A DNA stretch of 64,000 bases from Natronorubrum halophilum (GCF_003670115.1 NZ_QQTY01000001.1:124001-188000); one strand, 5' to 3'. Positions 26,363 through 35,844 are shown, numbered from the stretch's first letter. The notes: a model not told the origin generated them from the sequence alone. Program-made: numbers and translations.

Positions 26363-29053
26363 ATGACACTCCATAACAGGGACGTGCGACAGGACGTCCG
26401 GGAGCTGGGTGCGTTACTCGGTGACGTACTCGAGGAACAGACCTCGCGGCGGGCGTTCGAAACGGTGGAATCGTGTCGACGGGCCGCGATCGACTACCGA
26501 TCGGGCGATCTCGAATCGCGCGAGCCCCTTACCTCGGAGCTCCGGGGGCTGTCGCCACACCAACAGCGGATCGTCGCCCGCGGGTTCACGACCTACTTCG
26601 AACTGATCAATCTCGCCGAAGAGCGCGAGCGGGTCCGAACGATCCGGACGGCGTCCCAGGACGGAACGCTCGAGGACAGCCTCGAGACGGCGGCCGAAGA
26701 GCTGGGCGAGCGGGACGTCGACACAGTCGCAGAAATCCTCGACGACGTGCTGATCGAGCCGACGTTTACCGCCCACCCGACGGAGGCCCGACGGAAGACG
26801 GTCAAATCGAAACTCCGGACGATATCGACGGAACTCGAGACCCTAGACGAGCGCCTGCTGACCGACAAGGAAACCGGCCAGATCTGGCGGGATATCGACG
26901 CCGAGGTGACGAGCCTCTGGCAGACCCCGCAGGTGCGAAATCGTCAGCCGGAACCCGAAGACGAGGCCCGAAACGTGCAGTGGTACCTCGAGAACACGCT
27001 GTTCGACGTCGTCGGCGAGGTATACGACGAACTCGCCGACGCGGTCGACGACGAAGTGGCGGGCGATCTCGACATTCCGAAACTGTTCGAGTTCCGGTCG
27101 TGGGCGGGCAGCGACCGCGACGGCAACCCCTACGTTACGCCCGACGTGACCGCGAACACGCTCGAGCGCCAGCGTGAAGTCGTCCTCGAGCGGTACCGGG
27201 ACCAGCTCAAGCGCCTCTCGGGCGTCCTGAGTCAGGACGGCAGTCGAATCGACGCGGGCTCGGTGTTCCAACGCTCGCTCGAGGAGGATCGAGAGCGGCT
27301 GGCCGGCAGCGCCCGCACCGCCGAGAAACGGTACCCCGGCGAGCCCTACCGGCAGAAACTCAAGCTCATGCGCGAGCGCCTCCTCCGGGTCGGAGACGTT
27401 CGCCCGGGCGGGTACGAGGACGTCGACGGCCTGCTCGACGATCTCGACGTCATCGCCGAGAGCCTCCAGAACAACGGGGCCGAGAGTGTCGTCGAAGCGC
27501 ATGTCGATCCGATTCGACGGCAGGTCGCGACCTTCGGCTTCTCGCTTGCGAGTCTGGATCTGCGCGAACACCAGCAAAACCACACCGACGCCATCGCGGA
27601 AGCGCTCGAGAGCGAGGACATCGACTACCACACCCTGAACGAGACGGAACGCGCCGACCTCTTGACCGACGCGATCTTGCAGGACGACCCCATCATCGAT
27701 CTCTCCGAAACCGAGGAGCTATCGGAAGAGTCGACCCGTGTGCTCCAGCTGTTCGAGGATCTCGGCGACTGGCAGACCGAGTACGGGATCGAGGCCATCG
27801 ACACCTACTGCATCTCGATGACCGAGGAACCGAGCCACGTCCTCGAGGTGCTGTTCCTCGCCGATCAGGCCGGCGTCGTCGCCCTCCCCGAACACTGCGG
27901 GCTCGACATCGTCCCGCTGCTCGAGACCGAGTACGCCCTCTCGGGCGCTCGCCGAATCATGGGATCGCTGTTCGAGAACGAGGCCTACGCGCAGGCGCTC
28001 GAGGCCCGCGGACGCACCCAGGAGATCATGCTCGGGTACTCGGACTCGAACAAGGAGAACGGATTCCTCGCGGCGAACTGGTCGCTGTACGAGAACCAAC
28101 ACCACCTGGGCAACATCTGTCGCGACCACGACGTGACGATGCGACTGTTCCACGGTCGCGGCGGCTCCATCTCCCGTGGCGGCGGCCCGATGAACGAAGC
28201 GCTGCTCGCGCTACCGAACAGCACCGTCACGGGACAGGTCAAGTTCACCGAGCAGGGCGAGGCGATCGCCGAGAAGTACGCCAACCCTCGCATCGCCGAG
28301 CGCAACATCGAGCAGATGCTCAACGCACAGCTTCGGTCCCGACTGTACGCGATGGAACAACCCGAAGAGGAGGTTCACGAGGAGTGGACCGACGCCATGG
28401 AGATCATGGCCGACGCCGCACGACGGGAGTATCGCGACCTTCTGGAGAGCGACGGCTTCGTCCAGTACTTCGAGCAGGCGACGCCGATCACGGTCATCGA
28501 GGATCTCGATCTCGGATCGCGTCCCGCCTCCCGCAGCGGCGAGCGGACCGTCGAGGACCTGCGCGCGATTCCGTGGGTGTTCTCCTGGACCCAATCGCGG
28601 TGTATCCTCCCCGGCTGGTACGCCCTCGCGACGGGGATCGAAGCGTACCTGGACGACGGCGGTTCGATGGAGACCCTCCGGGAGATGTACGATGAGTGGT
28701 CGTTCTTCCGAACCACGCTCGATAACGCCGCCCTCTCGCTCTCTCGGACCGAACTCGAGATCGCCGAGCAGTACGCTGACTTAGCGGACGACGACCTCCG
28801 GAGTCGATTCTTCCCGCGCGTGACCGACGAGTACGAGCGAGCGACCGAGCTGATCACCGAGATCGGCCAGCGAGACCGCTTGCACACGCGCGATTGGCTC
28901 GGCGAGAACTTGGCGCGGCGCAACCCCTACGTCGACCCGCTGAACCTGTTGCAGGTCTACCTGCTCAACCGGACCCACCGAACGGACATCGAGGAGCGAA
29001 CGCTCCGGCTGACGGTCAAGGGAATCGCGGCCGGGATGAAGAACACGGGCTGA
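26363..29053 (+). CDS. ppc: Phosphoenolpyruvate carboxylase
   Basis: An 896-residue bacterial-type PEP carboxylase, forming oxaloacetate from PEP and bicarbonate as an anaplerotic reaction. FTAHPTEARRKTV holds the catalytic His138; GSDRDGNPYVT, LGYSDSNKENGFLAANW, FHGRGGSISRGGGP (the mobile glycine loop), GQVKFTEQGEAI and the C-terminal GIAAGMKNTG are all intact, and length is normal. Start ATG 26363 with a TATA-like box about 30 bp upstream, so probably leaderless. Single gene. Confidence 0.97.
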   Translation: MTLHNRDVRQDVRELGALLGDVLEEQTSRRAFETVESCRRAAIDYRSGDLESREPLTSELRGLSPHQQRIVARGFTTYFELINLAEERERVRTIRTASQDGTLEDSLETAAEELGERDVDTVAEILDDVLIEPTFTAHPTEARRKTVKSKLRTISTELETLDERLLTDKETGQIWRDIDAEVTSLWQTPQVRNRQPEPEDEARNVQWYLENTLFDVVGEVYDELADAVDDEVAGDLDIPKLFEFRSWAGSDRDGNPYVTPDVTANTLERQREVVLERYRDQLKRLSGVLSQDGSRIDAGSVFQRSLEEDRERLAGSARTAEKRYPGEPYRQKLKLMRERLLRVGDVRPGGYEDVDGLLDDLDVIAESLQNNGAESVVEAHVDPIRRQVATFGFSLASLDLREHQQNHTDAIAEALESEDIDYHTLNETERADLLTDAILQDDPIIDLSETEELSEESTRVLQLFEDLGDWQTEYGIEAIDTYCISMTEEPSHVLEVLFLADQAGVVALPEHCGLDIVPLLETEYALSGARRIMGSLFENEAYAQALEARGRTQEIMLGYSDSNKENGFLAANWSLYENQHHLGNICRDHDVTMRLFHGRGGSISRGGGPMNEALLALPNSTVTGQVKFTEQGEAIAEKYANPRIAERNIEQMLNAQLRSRLYAMEQPEEEVHEEWTDAMEIMADAARREYRDLLESDGFVQYFEQATPITVIEDLDLGSRPASRSGERTVEDLRAIPWVFSWTQSRCILPGWYALATGIEAYLDDGGSMETLREMYDEWSFFRTTLDNAALSLSRTELEIAEQYADLADDDLRSRFFPRVTDEYERATELITEIGQRDRLHTRDWLGENLARRNPYVDPLNLLQVYLLNRTHRTDIEERTLRLTVKGIAAGMKNTG

Positions 29054-29069
29054 GCGGACGGACAGGGGT

Positions 29070-29609
29070 CTATTGTCGACCGCCGTCGTCCTCGCCGTAT
29101 CGCTCCGCGGCCGATTCGAATCCCAGTTCCTCGTGCTCTCGGCTTCGACGACCCTCGAGAGCGGCCGTCGCCTCCGGGTCCGGCGCTGCGTCGTCGGTGA
29201 TCCGCGCCCACGAACGGTGGACTTTCGCGTGACACCACCGACAGAGATAGACCGTGATCTCGTGGGTTAGCTCCGCCTCGTCGCGGGCGTAAGAGAGGTG
29301 GTGTTCCTCGAGCAGCGGGCGCTCGTCGTCGTGGGCCATCCGCTTTTCTGCGAGCCCGCAGCGAACGCACTCGCGGTCGTGGTTTCGCGAGCGAAAGTGC
29401 GGACAGTCGGCCCACGTCTCGTCGGTTTCGGGATCGACGACGGGGCAGACGTAGTCGTCATCCGCGCGTTCGCGGGCGAACTCGGGGTCGTGTCCGTAGT
29501 GATCGAGGGCGTAGCGACACCGGCCCTCGCCGGTGAGGTGGTCACAGAGGCCCGCGAACTCGTAAGGGTCGTCGACGCCGACCGACGTCCCCCGTGGCGT
29601 TTTTTCCAT
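29070..29609 (-). CDS. Cys/His-rich protein with HNH-like zinc motif (probably DUF7097)
   Basis: A 179-residue acidic protein with several metal-binding clusters: CDHLTGEGRCRYALDH, a CPVVDPET...CPHF pair, CVRCGLAEKRM, and EEHHLSYARDE followed by CRWCHAKVHRSW. The last group (HH, CxxCH, H) resembles the betabeta-alpha-metal fold of HNH proteins. Whether it has nuclease activity is unknown. I recall it as a conserved haloarchaeal family (DUF7097, from memory). It is divergent from the DUF192 gene. Confidence 0.75.
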   Translation of the reverse strand: MEKTPRGTSVGVDDPYEFAGLCDHLTGEGRCRYALDHYGHDPEFARERADDDYVCPVVDPETDETWADCPHFRSRNHDRECVRCGLAEKRMAHDDERPLLEEHHLSYARDEAELTHEITVYLCRWCHAKVHRSWARITDDAAPDPEATAALEGRRSREHEELGFESAAERYGEDDGGRQ

Positions 29610-29712
29610 GCGCGAGTTACCGCCCGTTCGAGCGGCGAGCAGTTGAATCTCACGGACGCCGCGCTCGGTCCCGGCGGGAAGGTTTTTGCTCCCGGCCTGC
29701 CGACTCGAGAGC

Positions 29713-30117
29713 GTGCGTCTGGTTCACCATCGTGCGACCGGGAGTGAGAGTGGGTCGGGAGCGAGCGCGGCGGACGCGAGCGGCGGTGACGCCGATCGAA
29801 ACGCGTTGGCGACGAACGTCGACATCGCCGACTCACTACTGAGCCAGACCTGCGGGCTGATGTTCCGTCGCTCCGTGCCCGACGACTACGCGCTCGTCTT
29901 CCAGTTCGAGACGGCCAAGACTCGCGACGTCCACATGTTGTTCGTCCGCTTCCCGGTCGACGCCGTCTGGGTCGTCGACAACGTCGTCCAGCGCGTCGAA
30001 CGATTGCGGCCGTGGCGCAGTTTCGCCCGCGAGGAGTGTGACCTGATCGTCGAACTGCCCGCCGGCACCGCGGCGGCCGTCGAGCCCGGCGATCGGCTCG
30101 TCCTCGAATCGGCGTGA
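29713..30117 (+). CDS. DUF192 family protein
   Basis: A 134-residue DUF192 domain protein. SLLSQTCGLMFRRSVPDDYALVF, the FVRFPVDAVWVVDNVV strand and CDLIVELPAGTAAAVEPGD are the family signatures. Function unknown in general; the fold is a small beta barrel. I choose GTG 29713 (reads MRLVHHRATG) because family members start so and a TTTTTG tract lies about 30 bp upstream; the ATG at 29686 would put the promoter in the gene. An extra Ser/Gly/Ala-rich insertion follows the first strand (about residues 9-30). Confidence 0.85.
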   Translation: MRLVHHRATGSESGSGASAADASGGDADRNALATNVDIADSLLSQTCGLMFRRSVPDDYALVFQFETAKTRDVHMLFVRFPVDAVWVVDNVVQRVERLRPWRSFAREECDLIVELPAGTAAAVEPGDRLVLESA

Positions 30118-30141
30118 GCCGGGGCGCGACCGGTCAGGTGA

Positions 30142-30717
30142 TTATTCGAGGTCGTCGAAGCCGAGGACCTCGACCGCGCCGTCTCGAACCCGAACGTCGA
30201 GCAGGCTCGTCACGTCTCGAGCGGCGTCCTCGTGATCGGCATCGACTCGGCGGAGGACGACGACGATGTCGACGACCTCGGCTTCGACGGCCTCGAGCGC
30301 GTCACAGACCGCCTCGATCGTTCCGCCGGAAGAGCGCACGTCGTCGATCAACACGACGCGGTCGCCCGCATCGACGCCGTTCAGATAGAGTTCGCTCTCG
30401 CCGTAGCTGGTCTCCTGGTGGACGGCGACCTCTTCCGGAAATCCGTACGAGCGCTTGCGAACGACGACCAGCGGAATGCCGGTCGCGAGCGAAAGCGCCG
30501 TGCCGTGGTGAATGCCCATCGCTTCCGGCGCGACGAGCGTGTCGATATCATCGAGGTCGATCCGTTCGCGGATGCCGTCGGCGACCGCCTGCAACACCGC
30601 AGGATCGACCGGCGGAATGCCATCAGTGACGCCGTGGACGAAGTACTCGTATCCGTCACGGTCGACGACCGGGGCCTCGCGAAGCGACCGCGCGAGCGGC
30701 TCCAGGGTAGAGTCCAT
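30142..30717 (-). CDS. hpt: Hypoxanthine/adenine-type phosphoribosyltransferase
   Basis: A 191-residue type I PRTase. The PRPP loop is VVLIDDVRSSGGT (about 120-132), the pyrophosphate loop region is VAPEAMGIHHGTAL, and the hood contains VVVRKRSYGFPEE. It matches the archaeal HGPRTase-like/APRT-like family that salvages purine bases to nucleotides. Purine specificity is uncertain because haloarchaeal relatives are annotated both ways. It converges with DUF192 and diverges from the leuA-type gene. Confidence 0.87.
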   Translation of the reverse strand: MDSTLEPLARSLREAPVVDRDGYEYFVHGVTDGIPPVDPAVLQAVADGIRERIDLDDIDTLVAPEAMGIHHGTALSLATGIPLVVVRKRSYGFPEEVAVHQETSYGESELYLNGVDAGDRVVLIDDVRSSGGTIEAVCDALEAVEAEVVDIVVVLRRVDADHEDAARDVTSLLDVRVRDGAVEVLGFDDLE

Positions 30718-30861
30718 ACTCGAGCGGCGATACGGGGGGAGGGAGAAAGGGCGTTTGGGTCGGCGACCGCGATTCGATCGCGCACACGGCCACGAGACGC
30801 CTCGCAGATCGTACCGTGACCAGCGGAGTTAAGTTGCCGTGATTCGATAGGGAGAGATACA

Positions 30862-30951
30862 ATGGTACGAGATACCTTCTCAACGCCGGAGTCCGAGGAT
30901 AGAGGAAGTCGGGGCAACCCGGCTGGGCGTGAAATTACGCGACGAAACTAA
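30862..30951 (+). CDS. 29-codon upstream ORF in the leuA leader
   Basis: ATG 30862 to TAA 30949-30951, starting MVRDTFSTPE. The ATG is about 28-30 bp after the TATA-like GTTAAGTT (30828-30835), so it would be the first codon of a leaderless mRNA. It overlaps the GTG of the leuA-like gene in the +1 frame. It is not rich in Leu, Ile or Val, so classical ribosome-mediated attenuation is not indicated. It may simply be part of a structured RNA. Confidence 0.4.
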   Translation: MVRDTFSTPESEDRGSRGNPAGREITRRN

Positions 30952-30990
30952 TCGCAGTTCATCACTCTTGCCTGTAACTCACTCCGCCGA
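30885..30990 (+). ncRNA. Structured leader, probable leuA-Halobacteria RNA motif
   Basis: CGGAGT (30887-30892) can pair with ACTCCG (30981-30986), closing a multibranched region. Inside are a hairpin GTCGGG/CCCGGC (about 30908-30923) and GCGT/ACGC (about 30927-30940). A conserved RNA motif upstream of leuA in Halobacteria has been described by comparative genomics; the fit here is from position and visible stems, not from a model search. It overlaps the annotated start of the synthase. Confidence 0.55.
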
Positions 30991-32500
30991 GCAGACGATT
31001 CAATCCGACCGTACAGTCCGCCTTCTCGATACGACGCTTCGCGACGGCGAGCAAGCACCGGGCGTCTCGCTGTCGCCCGACGAAAAAGTCGAGATCGCCC
31101 GCGCGCTAGAACGTGCCGGCGTCTCCGTCATCGAGGCTGGCAGCGCCTGTACCGGGGCGGGTGAACGCCAGGCCATCTCGCGGGTCACCGACCTCGATCT
31201 CGACGCCCGCGTGACCAGTTTCTGTCGCGGGATCGCGACCGACATCGACCTCGCGCTCGAGTGCGACGTCGACGGGATCCACCTCGTCGTCCCCTCGAGC
31301 GACCGCCACGTCGAGGGAAAGGTCGGCACGTCTCGGGCGGACAACCTCCGGAAAACCGCCGAACTCGTCGAGTACGCGACCGAACACGACCTCTGGGTCG
31401 AAGTCATCGGCGAGGACGGCTCTCGAGCCGACCTCGACTACCTCGAGGAGTTGGCCCGGACCTCCCTCGATGCGGGCGCAGAACGGTTCTGTTTCGCCGA
31501 CACGGTCGGTCACACGGGACCCGAACACACCGCCGAAGCGGTCTCTCGACTCGCCGAAATCGGTCCGGTCAGCGCCCACACCCACGACGATCTCGGATTG
31601 GGTGTCGCGAACGCGCTGTCGGCCGTTTCGGCCGGTGCCGACCTCGTTCACTGTACCGTAAACGGCCTCGGCGAACGCGCCGGGAACGTCGCCCTCGAGG
31701 AGGTCGCAATCGCGCTCTCGCACGTCTACGACGTCGAGACCCTCGATCTCGAGGAAAGCTACGATCTCGCACAGACCGTTTCCCGGGCGACCGGAATCCA
31801 ACTCCCGCCGAACAAGGCCGTCATCGGCGAGAACGCCTTCACTCACGAGAGCGGCATCCACACCGACGGGACGCTCAAGGACGACAAGATGTACGAACCG
31901 TACGCGCCCGAGACGGTCGGCCGCGAGCGCCGACTCGCCCTCGGCAAGCACACGGGCCGAGCGGGCGTCCAGGCGACGCTCGAGGAACACGACGTCGAGG
32001 CGAGCGACGACGAGGTGGCCGAAATCGCAACCCGCGTGACGGAACTCGGCGACCGCGGCCGTCGGGTCACGGACGCCGACCTGCTGGCCATCGCCGAGGA
32101 CGTCACCGGCGACGACCGCGAGCGCGTGGTCGAACTGCTCGATCTCACCGCCACGAGCGGTGGGGCGGTTCCGACCGCGAGCATCCGCCTCGCCGTCGTC
32201 GGCGAGGAACGTGTCGCCAGCGGAACCGGGTCCGGACCCGTCGACGCCGCCGTCTCCGCCATCCGCGAGGCGCTCGGGTCGATAGCCGACGCCGAACTCG
32301 ACTCCTACCACGTCGACGCCGTGACCGGCGGTACCGACGCCGTCGTTACCGTCGAGGTGACGATGGTCCGCAACGACCGCTCGGTTACCGTCGCCCGAAG
32401 CGAGGCCGACATCACCCGCGCGAGCGTCGAGGCGATGGTCGACGCGCTCGACCGACTCCTCGCGACCGACCAGCAGCCGCTCACGCCGGCGGACGACTGA
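30929..32500 (+). CDS. leuA: 2-isopropylmalate synthase / (R)-citramalate synthase family
   Basis: A 523-residue DRE-TIM metallolyase: catalytic barrel (VRLLDTTLRDGEQAPG to about 330) with the HTHDDLGLGVANAL metal motif, the GLGERAGN loop, the FTHESGIHTDG subdomain, and a C-terminal LeuA dimerisation/allosteric domain (about 390-520). It condenses acetyl-CoA with 2-oxoisovalerate (leucine) or pyruvate (citramalate, isoleucine); sequence inspection does not decide which. Start is uncertain: GTG 30929 is the first in-frame candidate, but TTG 30968 is possible, and both lie inside the structured leader. The regulatory domain suggests end-product inhibition. Confidence 0.9.
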   Translation: MKLRDETNRSSSLLPVTHSAEQTIQSDRTVRLLDTTLRDGEQAPGVSLSPDEKVEIARALERAGVSVIEAGSACTGAGERQAISRVTDLDLDARVTSFCRGIATDIDLALECDVDGIHLVVPSSDRHVEGKVGTSRADNLRKTAELVEYATEHDLWVEVIGEDGSRADLDYLEELARTSLDAGAERFCFADTVGHTGPEHTAEAVSRLAEIGPVSAHTHDDLGLGVANALSAVSAGADLVHCTVNGLGERAGNVALEEVAIALSHVYDVETLDLEESYDLAQTVSRATGIQLPPNKAVIGENAFTHESGIHTDGTLKDDKMYEPYAPETVGRERRLALGKHTGRAGVQATLEEHDVEASDDEVAEIATRVTELGDRGRRVTDADLLAIAEDVTGDDRERVVELLDLTATSGGAVPTASIRLAVVGEERVASGTGSGPVDAAVSAIREALGSIADAELDSYHVDAVTGGTDAVVTVEVTMVRNDRSVTVARSEADITRASVEAMVDALDRLLATDQQPLTPADD

Positions 32501-32828
32501 CGAGCGTCCGCGGCGAACCCGACCGCCAGCGGTTTCTTCGCTCACTGTTCAACGCACCGTTAGCGGGACACGTGACGTTCTCCAGTCATATTTTCCAGTC
32601 GGTTCAGTGCATTGTCGGCTTTTCGTGGTATGTTCAGTACCACAACTGGTTTCGTAACTCGATCGTATTCGACGGTGTTAGGCGGCGGAACGGTCGGTAA
32701 TGAGATGACTTTTGAATATGGAACGGTGCCACGGACCATTACAGATCTGCAACTGGCCCGCCCGTAACCACTTCGTCGCGGTAGCGGTCTCGTAACAAAC
32801 TATCAAATACAATGATGGTGGAGGTGCA
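32501..32828. other. 328-bp intergenic region
   Basis: No gene supported. A strong Shine-Dalgarno-like GGAGGTG (32820-32826) stands only two bases from the ATG at 32829. The region is more AT-rich than the leuA side. Confidence 0.5.
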
Positions 32829-34520
32829 ATGAACGGCAACCAACGACAAAATCAATCGCGTAGAGAGGATCCAGGAGTAACGCGACGCTCGTACGTTCGA
32901 CTGCTCGGCGCGCTCGGCGTCGGGAGCGGGCTCACCGCGTCGCAGGCAGCGGCGTCGAACGGAAACGATGTCGGTACAGCGACTCCAGACGGGCGAACTT
33001 CCCAGCACGGCATTACCGTGACCGACTCGGGGGCGGACGTCAGCGAGGAAGTCACCCACCTCGACTTCGGTGGCTCGCTCTCACCGGTCAGCTCCGAAGA
33101 CGGCGGGGAGACTCACAGCGTACAGGTGCAGCCCCAAGACACGCCGTCGAATCCGCAGATCGTTAACGTTCGGAGCGACCTCGGTGTCGAGCGCCAATCG
33201 GACGACGTTTGGGGTGCGATCTACGAACACTACCAATCGTTCAGTCCGACTAATCGGAATCACCGATACGTGATCCCACCCGGCACCTGGTCCGTCGAGA
33301 CCAACGACGCTCACTTTGACGCACATGAGTACCTCGGCATCGTCGGCGACCCGTACGCAACCCTCAAAGTCACCGACCAAGACGTCGATCTACTGATGAC
33401 CGTCGGACGGGCCGACGACTCGCTTCCGCATGCACAGCGAACGGTACTGACGGACCTTCAGGTGGATATCCGCGGGAACTACGATGCCGGTCTCTGTCGC
33501 TGGTACACCTACACGTACGGGCGCATGGAGAACGTCTCGATGCGGGGACGACGCGACAGGCTCAATCCGAACTACGGTGGCGACCGGCACACGGTCTTGA
33601 TCAACGGCGTTCGATCAACGACAACGAACATCATCAGAGGGTGCCATCTCACCAACGGCGACACGCCGTACGACCGATCGACTCACGTCGGACACGCCAT
33701 CCCGTTCAGTTCGGAGCCCCCAAACCGCGGAACGAACATCTGGGAAGGGTGCCAAGTGCGTGGCTACATCGACAACGGATTCTACGTCTCGACTAACTCC
33801 GGACGGAACATTCTCTCTGGGTGTCACGCTCGTGACTGCGCCGGATCAGGCTTCCGAATCGGTGCCAACGATAGCGTACAAAACTGCCAGATTACGATGA
33901 CCGAGCAACCGAACTACCCGTGGTCCGGGCTCTGGCTTGAGAACGGCGGCGGACAGGTCGTCAACCGCCTGCACGTTCAAAACAACGTCCGAAAGAACAC
34001 GGAGATCATCCGGCTCACACAGGACGGACCGGCTCGGCTGTCGAATATCCACATCACCGACGAGGGAACAGACGGTCGTGCGATTCGCATCGCCGACAAT
34101 GACCAGACGCAGACGGTCTTCGAAGGGTGTACGATCACTGATCGAACGAGTCCGAGTACGTCCGATTACGCGGTTTACGTCCGGTCGTCGAACGTCACCT
34201 TCCGCGACTGCGAGTACGACTTCAAGTCGCAGTCGAATCAGGACCGTCACGGCATCTTCATCAGCAGACAGGGAACGAACGTCAATCAGGTCACCATGAA
34301 CAATACCGACATCGACGCCGACGGTGCCAGCCTCCGGTTCGGTGAAAGCGGTCGGGACCACAATATCGAGAGCTCGGACTTCGACGGCCTCGTGATGAGC
34401 AATGCCAACGCGACGCTTCAGGACGTGCTGTGGGTCGGTAACCGCCACCGCGGATCCACCATTTTCCACGGGAACCGATCGAACTGGAAAGGGGATTTCA
34501 ACTTCGGGTTCACCGTTTGA
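32829..34520 (+). CDS. Tat-exported right-handed beta-helix protein
   Basis: A 563-residue protein with an N-terminal twin-arginine signal (VTRRSYVRLLGALGVGSGL) ending near SQAAASNG. After a linker, the body has serial short strands with repeated Asn/Gly/Cys/Thr turns (GCHLTNGDT, GCQVRGYIDNGFYV, GCHARDCAGSGFRIG, GCTITDRT, NNTDIDADGASLRF), the pattern of parallel beta-helix (pectate-lyase-like) folds used by polysaccharide lyases, hydrolases and adhesins. Catalytic residues cannot be assigned. Codon choice is less GC-biased than the neighbours. Next to it is another Tat protein, so the two may act on an extracellular polymer. Confidence 0.82.
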   Translation: MNGNQRQNQSRREDPGVTRRSYVRLLGALGVGSGLTASQAAASNGNDVGTATPDGRTSQHGITVTDSGADVSEEVTHLDFGGSLSPVSSEDGGETHSVQVQPQDTPSNPQIVNVRSDLGVERQSDDVWGAIYEHYQSFSPTNRNHRYVIPPGTWSVETNDAHFDAHEYLGIVGDPYATLKVTDQDVDLLMTVGRADDSLPHAQRTVLTDLQVDIRGNYDAGLCRWYTYTYGRMENVSMRGRRDRLNPNYGGDRHTVLINGVRSTTTNIIRGCHLTNGDTPYDRSTHVGHAIPFSSEPPNRGTNIWEGCQVRGYIDNGFYVSTNSGRNILSGCHARDCAGSGFRIGANDSVQNCQITMTEQPNYPWSGLWLENGGGQVVNRLHVQNNVRKNTEIIRLTQDGPARLSNIHITDEGTDGRAIRIADNDQTQTVFEGCTITDRTSPSTSDYAVYVRSSNVTFRDCEYDFKSQSNQDRHGIFISRQGTNVNQVTMNNTDIDADGASLRFGESGRDHNIESSDFDGLVMSNANATLQDVLWVGNRHRGSTIFHGNRSNWKGDFNFGFTV

Positions 34521-34663
34521 CCGCGACCTAACCGTCGGTGACGCGCTTCCGCCCGCGTCTCGCCGTGGTCTCGGTGTGAGCGATGGGGCGAGAAAACTTT
34601 TCACTGAAAATTGTTGGTTTAACTCCGAACGCTTTATTCCTCAAGCCGCACACGATACGATGA

Positions 34664-35518
34664 ATGTCGCGCAAAACGAGACGAACGCTCCTAAAAACGG
34701 GCGGCGTACTGGGACTGATGGCCAGTGCAACTATGACGGGAGCAGGCAGCAGCCAAACTGAATCACAAACTGACACCGCGTCGAACACTGACGACTCGCT
34801 ACTCGGAGTTCTCTCGCAACTGGGTCCGCGTCACACTCTGATGGCGAACACCCGCTACGAAAGCGGAGTGTACGTCGTCGAGGGTCGATCGGGTTCCGAC
34901 GAGGGACCAACGGTGGTCATCGTTGCGGGCCAACACGGGATCGAACCGGCGGGATGGCTCACCGCGATGCAACTCACTGCGCTCTCGATCGACGTCGGGA
35001 AACTGGTCATCATTCCGTTCGCGAACCCGCCAGCAATCATCCAGGGCGTCTACCAGACGAGCGACGGCAACATGAATCGGCACTTTCCGCCCGAGGAAGC
35101 GCCGACGTTGGATGCAGCGGCGGCGGTCTGGCGCGAAATTCAGCGGAACGATCCCGACGTCGTATTGGACCTCCATTCGTCACACGGGATCTATCAGTCG
35201 GGAATGGACAACGGCGTCGGGCAAGCGGTCTTTCCGACCGCGGCGGGCCTCGAAACTGTGGTCGGTGCTACCGAGTGGGTGAACGACGAACTCATCGCTC
35301 CGTCGACGTTCGGTTCCGAATACGAACTCACGATCGGGACCGTCCAGGGCAATGCGGATCAACCGCTGCTCACGCATAAAGTGGGTCACGATCTCGACGT
35401 CCCGGGCTACCTGGTCGAGGTTACGCGCTACGGCACCACACTTCCGGATCGACTCACCTGGCAGACCGCGATAGCGATTAAATTACTGGACGAGCACGGT
35501 ATTACGGTTTCCGTCTAG
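34664..35518 (+). CDS. Tat-exported M14/AstE-like zinc carboxypeptidase or deacylase
   Basis: A 284-residue exported protein with a KTRRTLLKTGGVLGLM Tat signal. The mature domain has VVIVAGQHGIEPAGW (His and Glu zinc ligands of the succinylglutamate desuccinylase/aspartoacylase and M14 families), the NMNRHFPPEE arginine loop and VVLDLHSSHG (third zinc ligand). YLVEVTRYG near the end may supply the catalytic Glu. The family hydrolyses amide bonds of acidic substrates; an extracellular relative suggests a peptide or polymer substrate. A TTTATT box is about 30 bp upstream. Confidence 0.85.
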   Translation: MSRKTRRTLLKTGGVLGLMASATMTGAGSSQTESQTDTASNTDDSLLGVLSQLGPRHTLMANTRYESGVYVVEGRSGSDEGPTVVIVAGQHGIEPAGWLTAMQLTALSIDVGKLVIIPFANPPAIIQGVYQTSDGNMNRHFPPEEAPTLDAAAAVWREIQRNDPDVVLDLHSSHGIYQSGMDNGVGQAVFPTAAGLETVVGATEWVNDELIAPSTFGSEYELTIGTVQGNADQPLLTHKVGHDLDVPGYLVEVTRYGTTLPDRLTWQTAIAIKLLDEHGITVSV

Positions 35519-35587
35519 GGAACCCGCTACTACCGACCGCACCGAAGGCCAGATCGCGGTCGGGATCGTCACGAAGTCACTTTCCGC

Positions 35588-35785
35588 TCAGTGGAACGGC
35601 TGTCGACTGAGGAGGCCCCACGGGTTGAACACGTAGATGATCGCGAGAAACAGTGCAACGATAACGACGAACAGTCGAGCGATTTCGCCGACCGTCGACG
35701 GAACGCCCGGTTCGATGGTAATCGCCATCACCGCTGCGACCCCGATCCAGAGACTCCCGACGATCAGCCGTTGACGAACGTCCAT
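35588..35785 (-). CDS. Small two-helix membrane protein
   Basis: A 65-residue protein (MDVRQRLIVG) with two hydrophobic helices (LIVGSLWIGVAAVMAIT and IARLFVVIVALFLAIIYVF) and a short C-terminal tail. Composition is normal. It lies 59 bp beyond the end of the Fe-S gene and on the same strand, so it could be cotranscribed. Family not recognised. Confidence 0.6.
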   Translation of the reverse strand: MDVRQRLIVGSLWIGVAAVMAITIEPGVPSTVGEIARLFVVIVALFLAIIYVFNPWGLLSRQPFH

Positions 35786-35844
35786 ACGTACGAGTCTGGC
35801 TCGGTGATAATGAAAACGGCGAGTTGCCTCGACGTGGCGACCAA

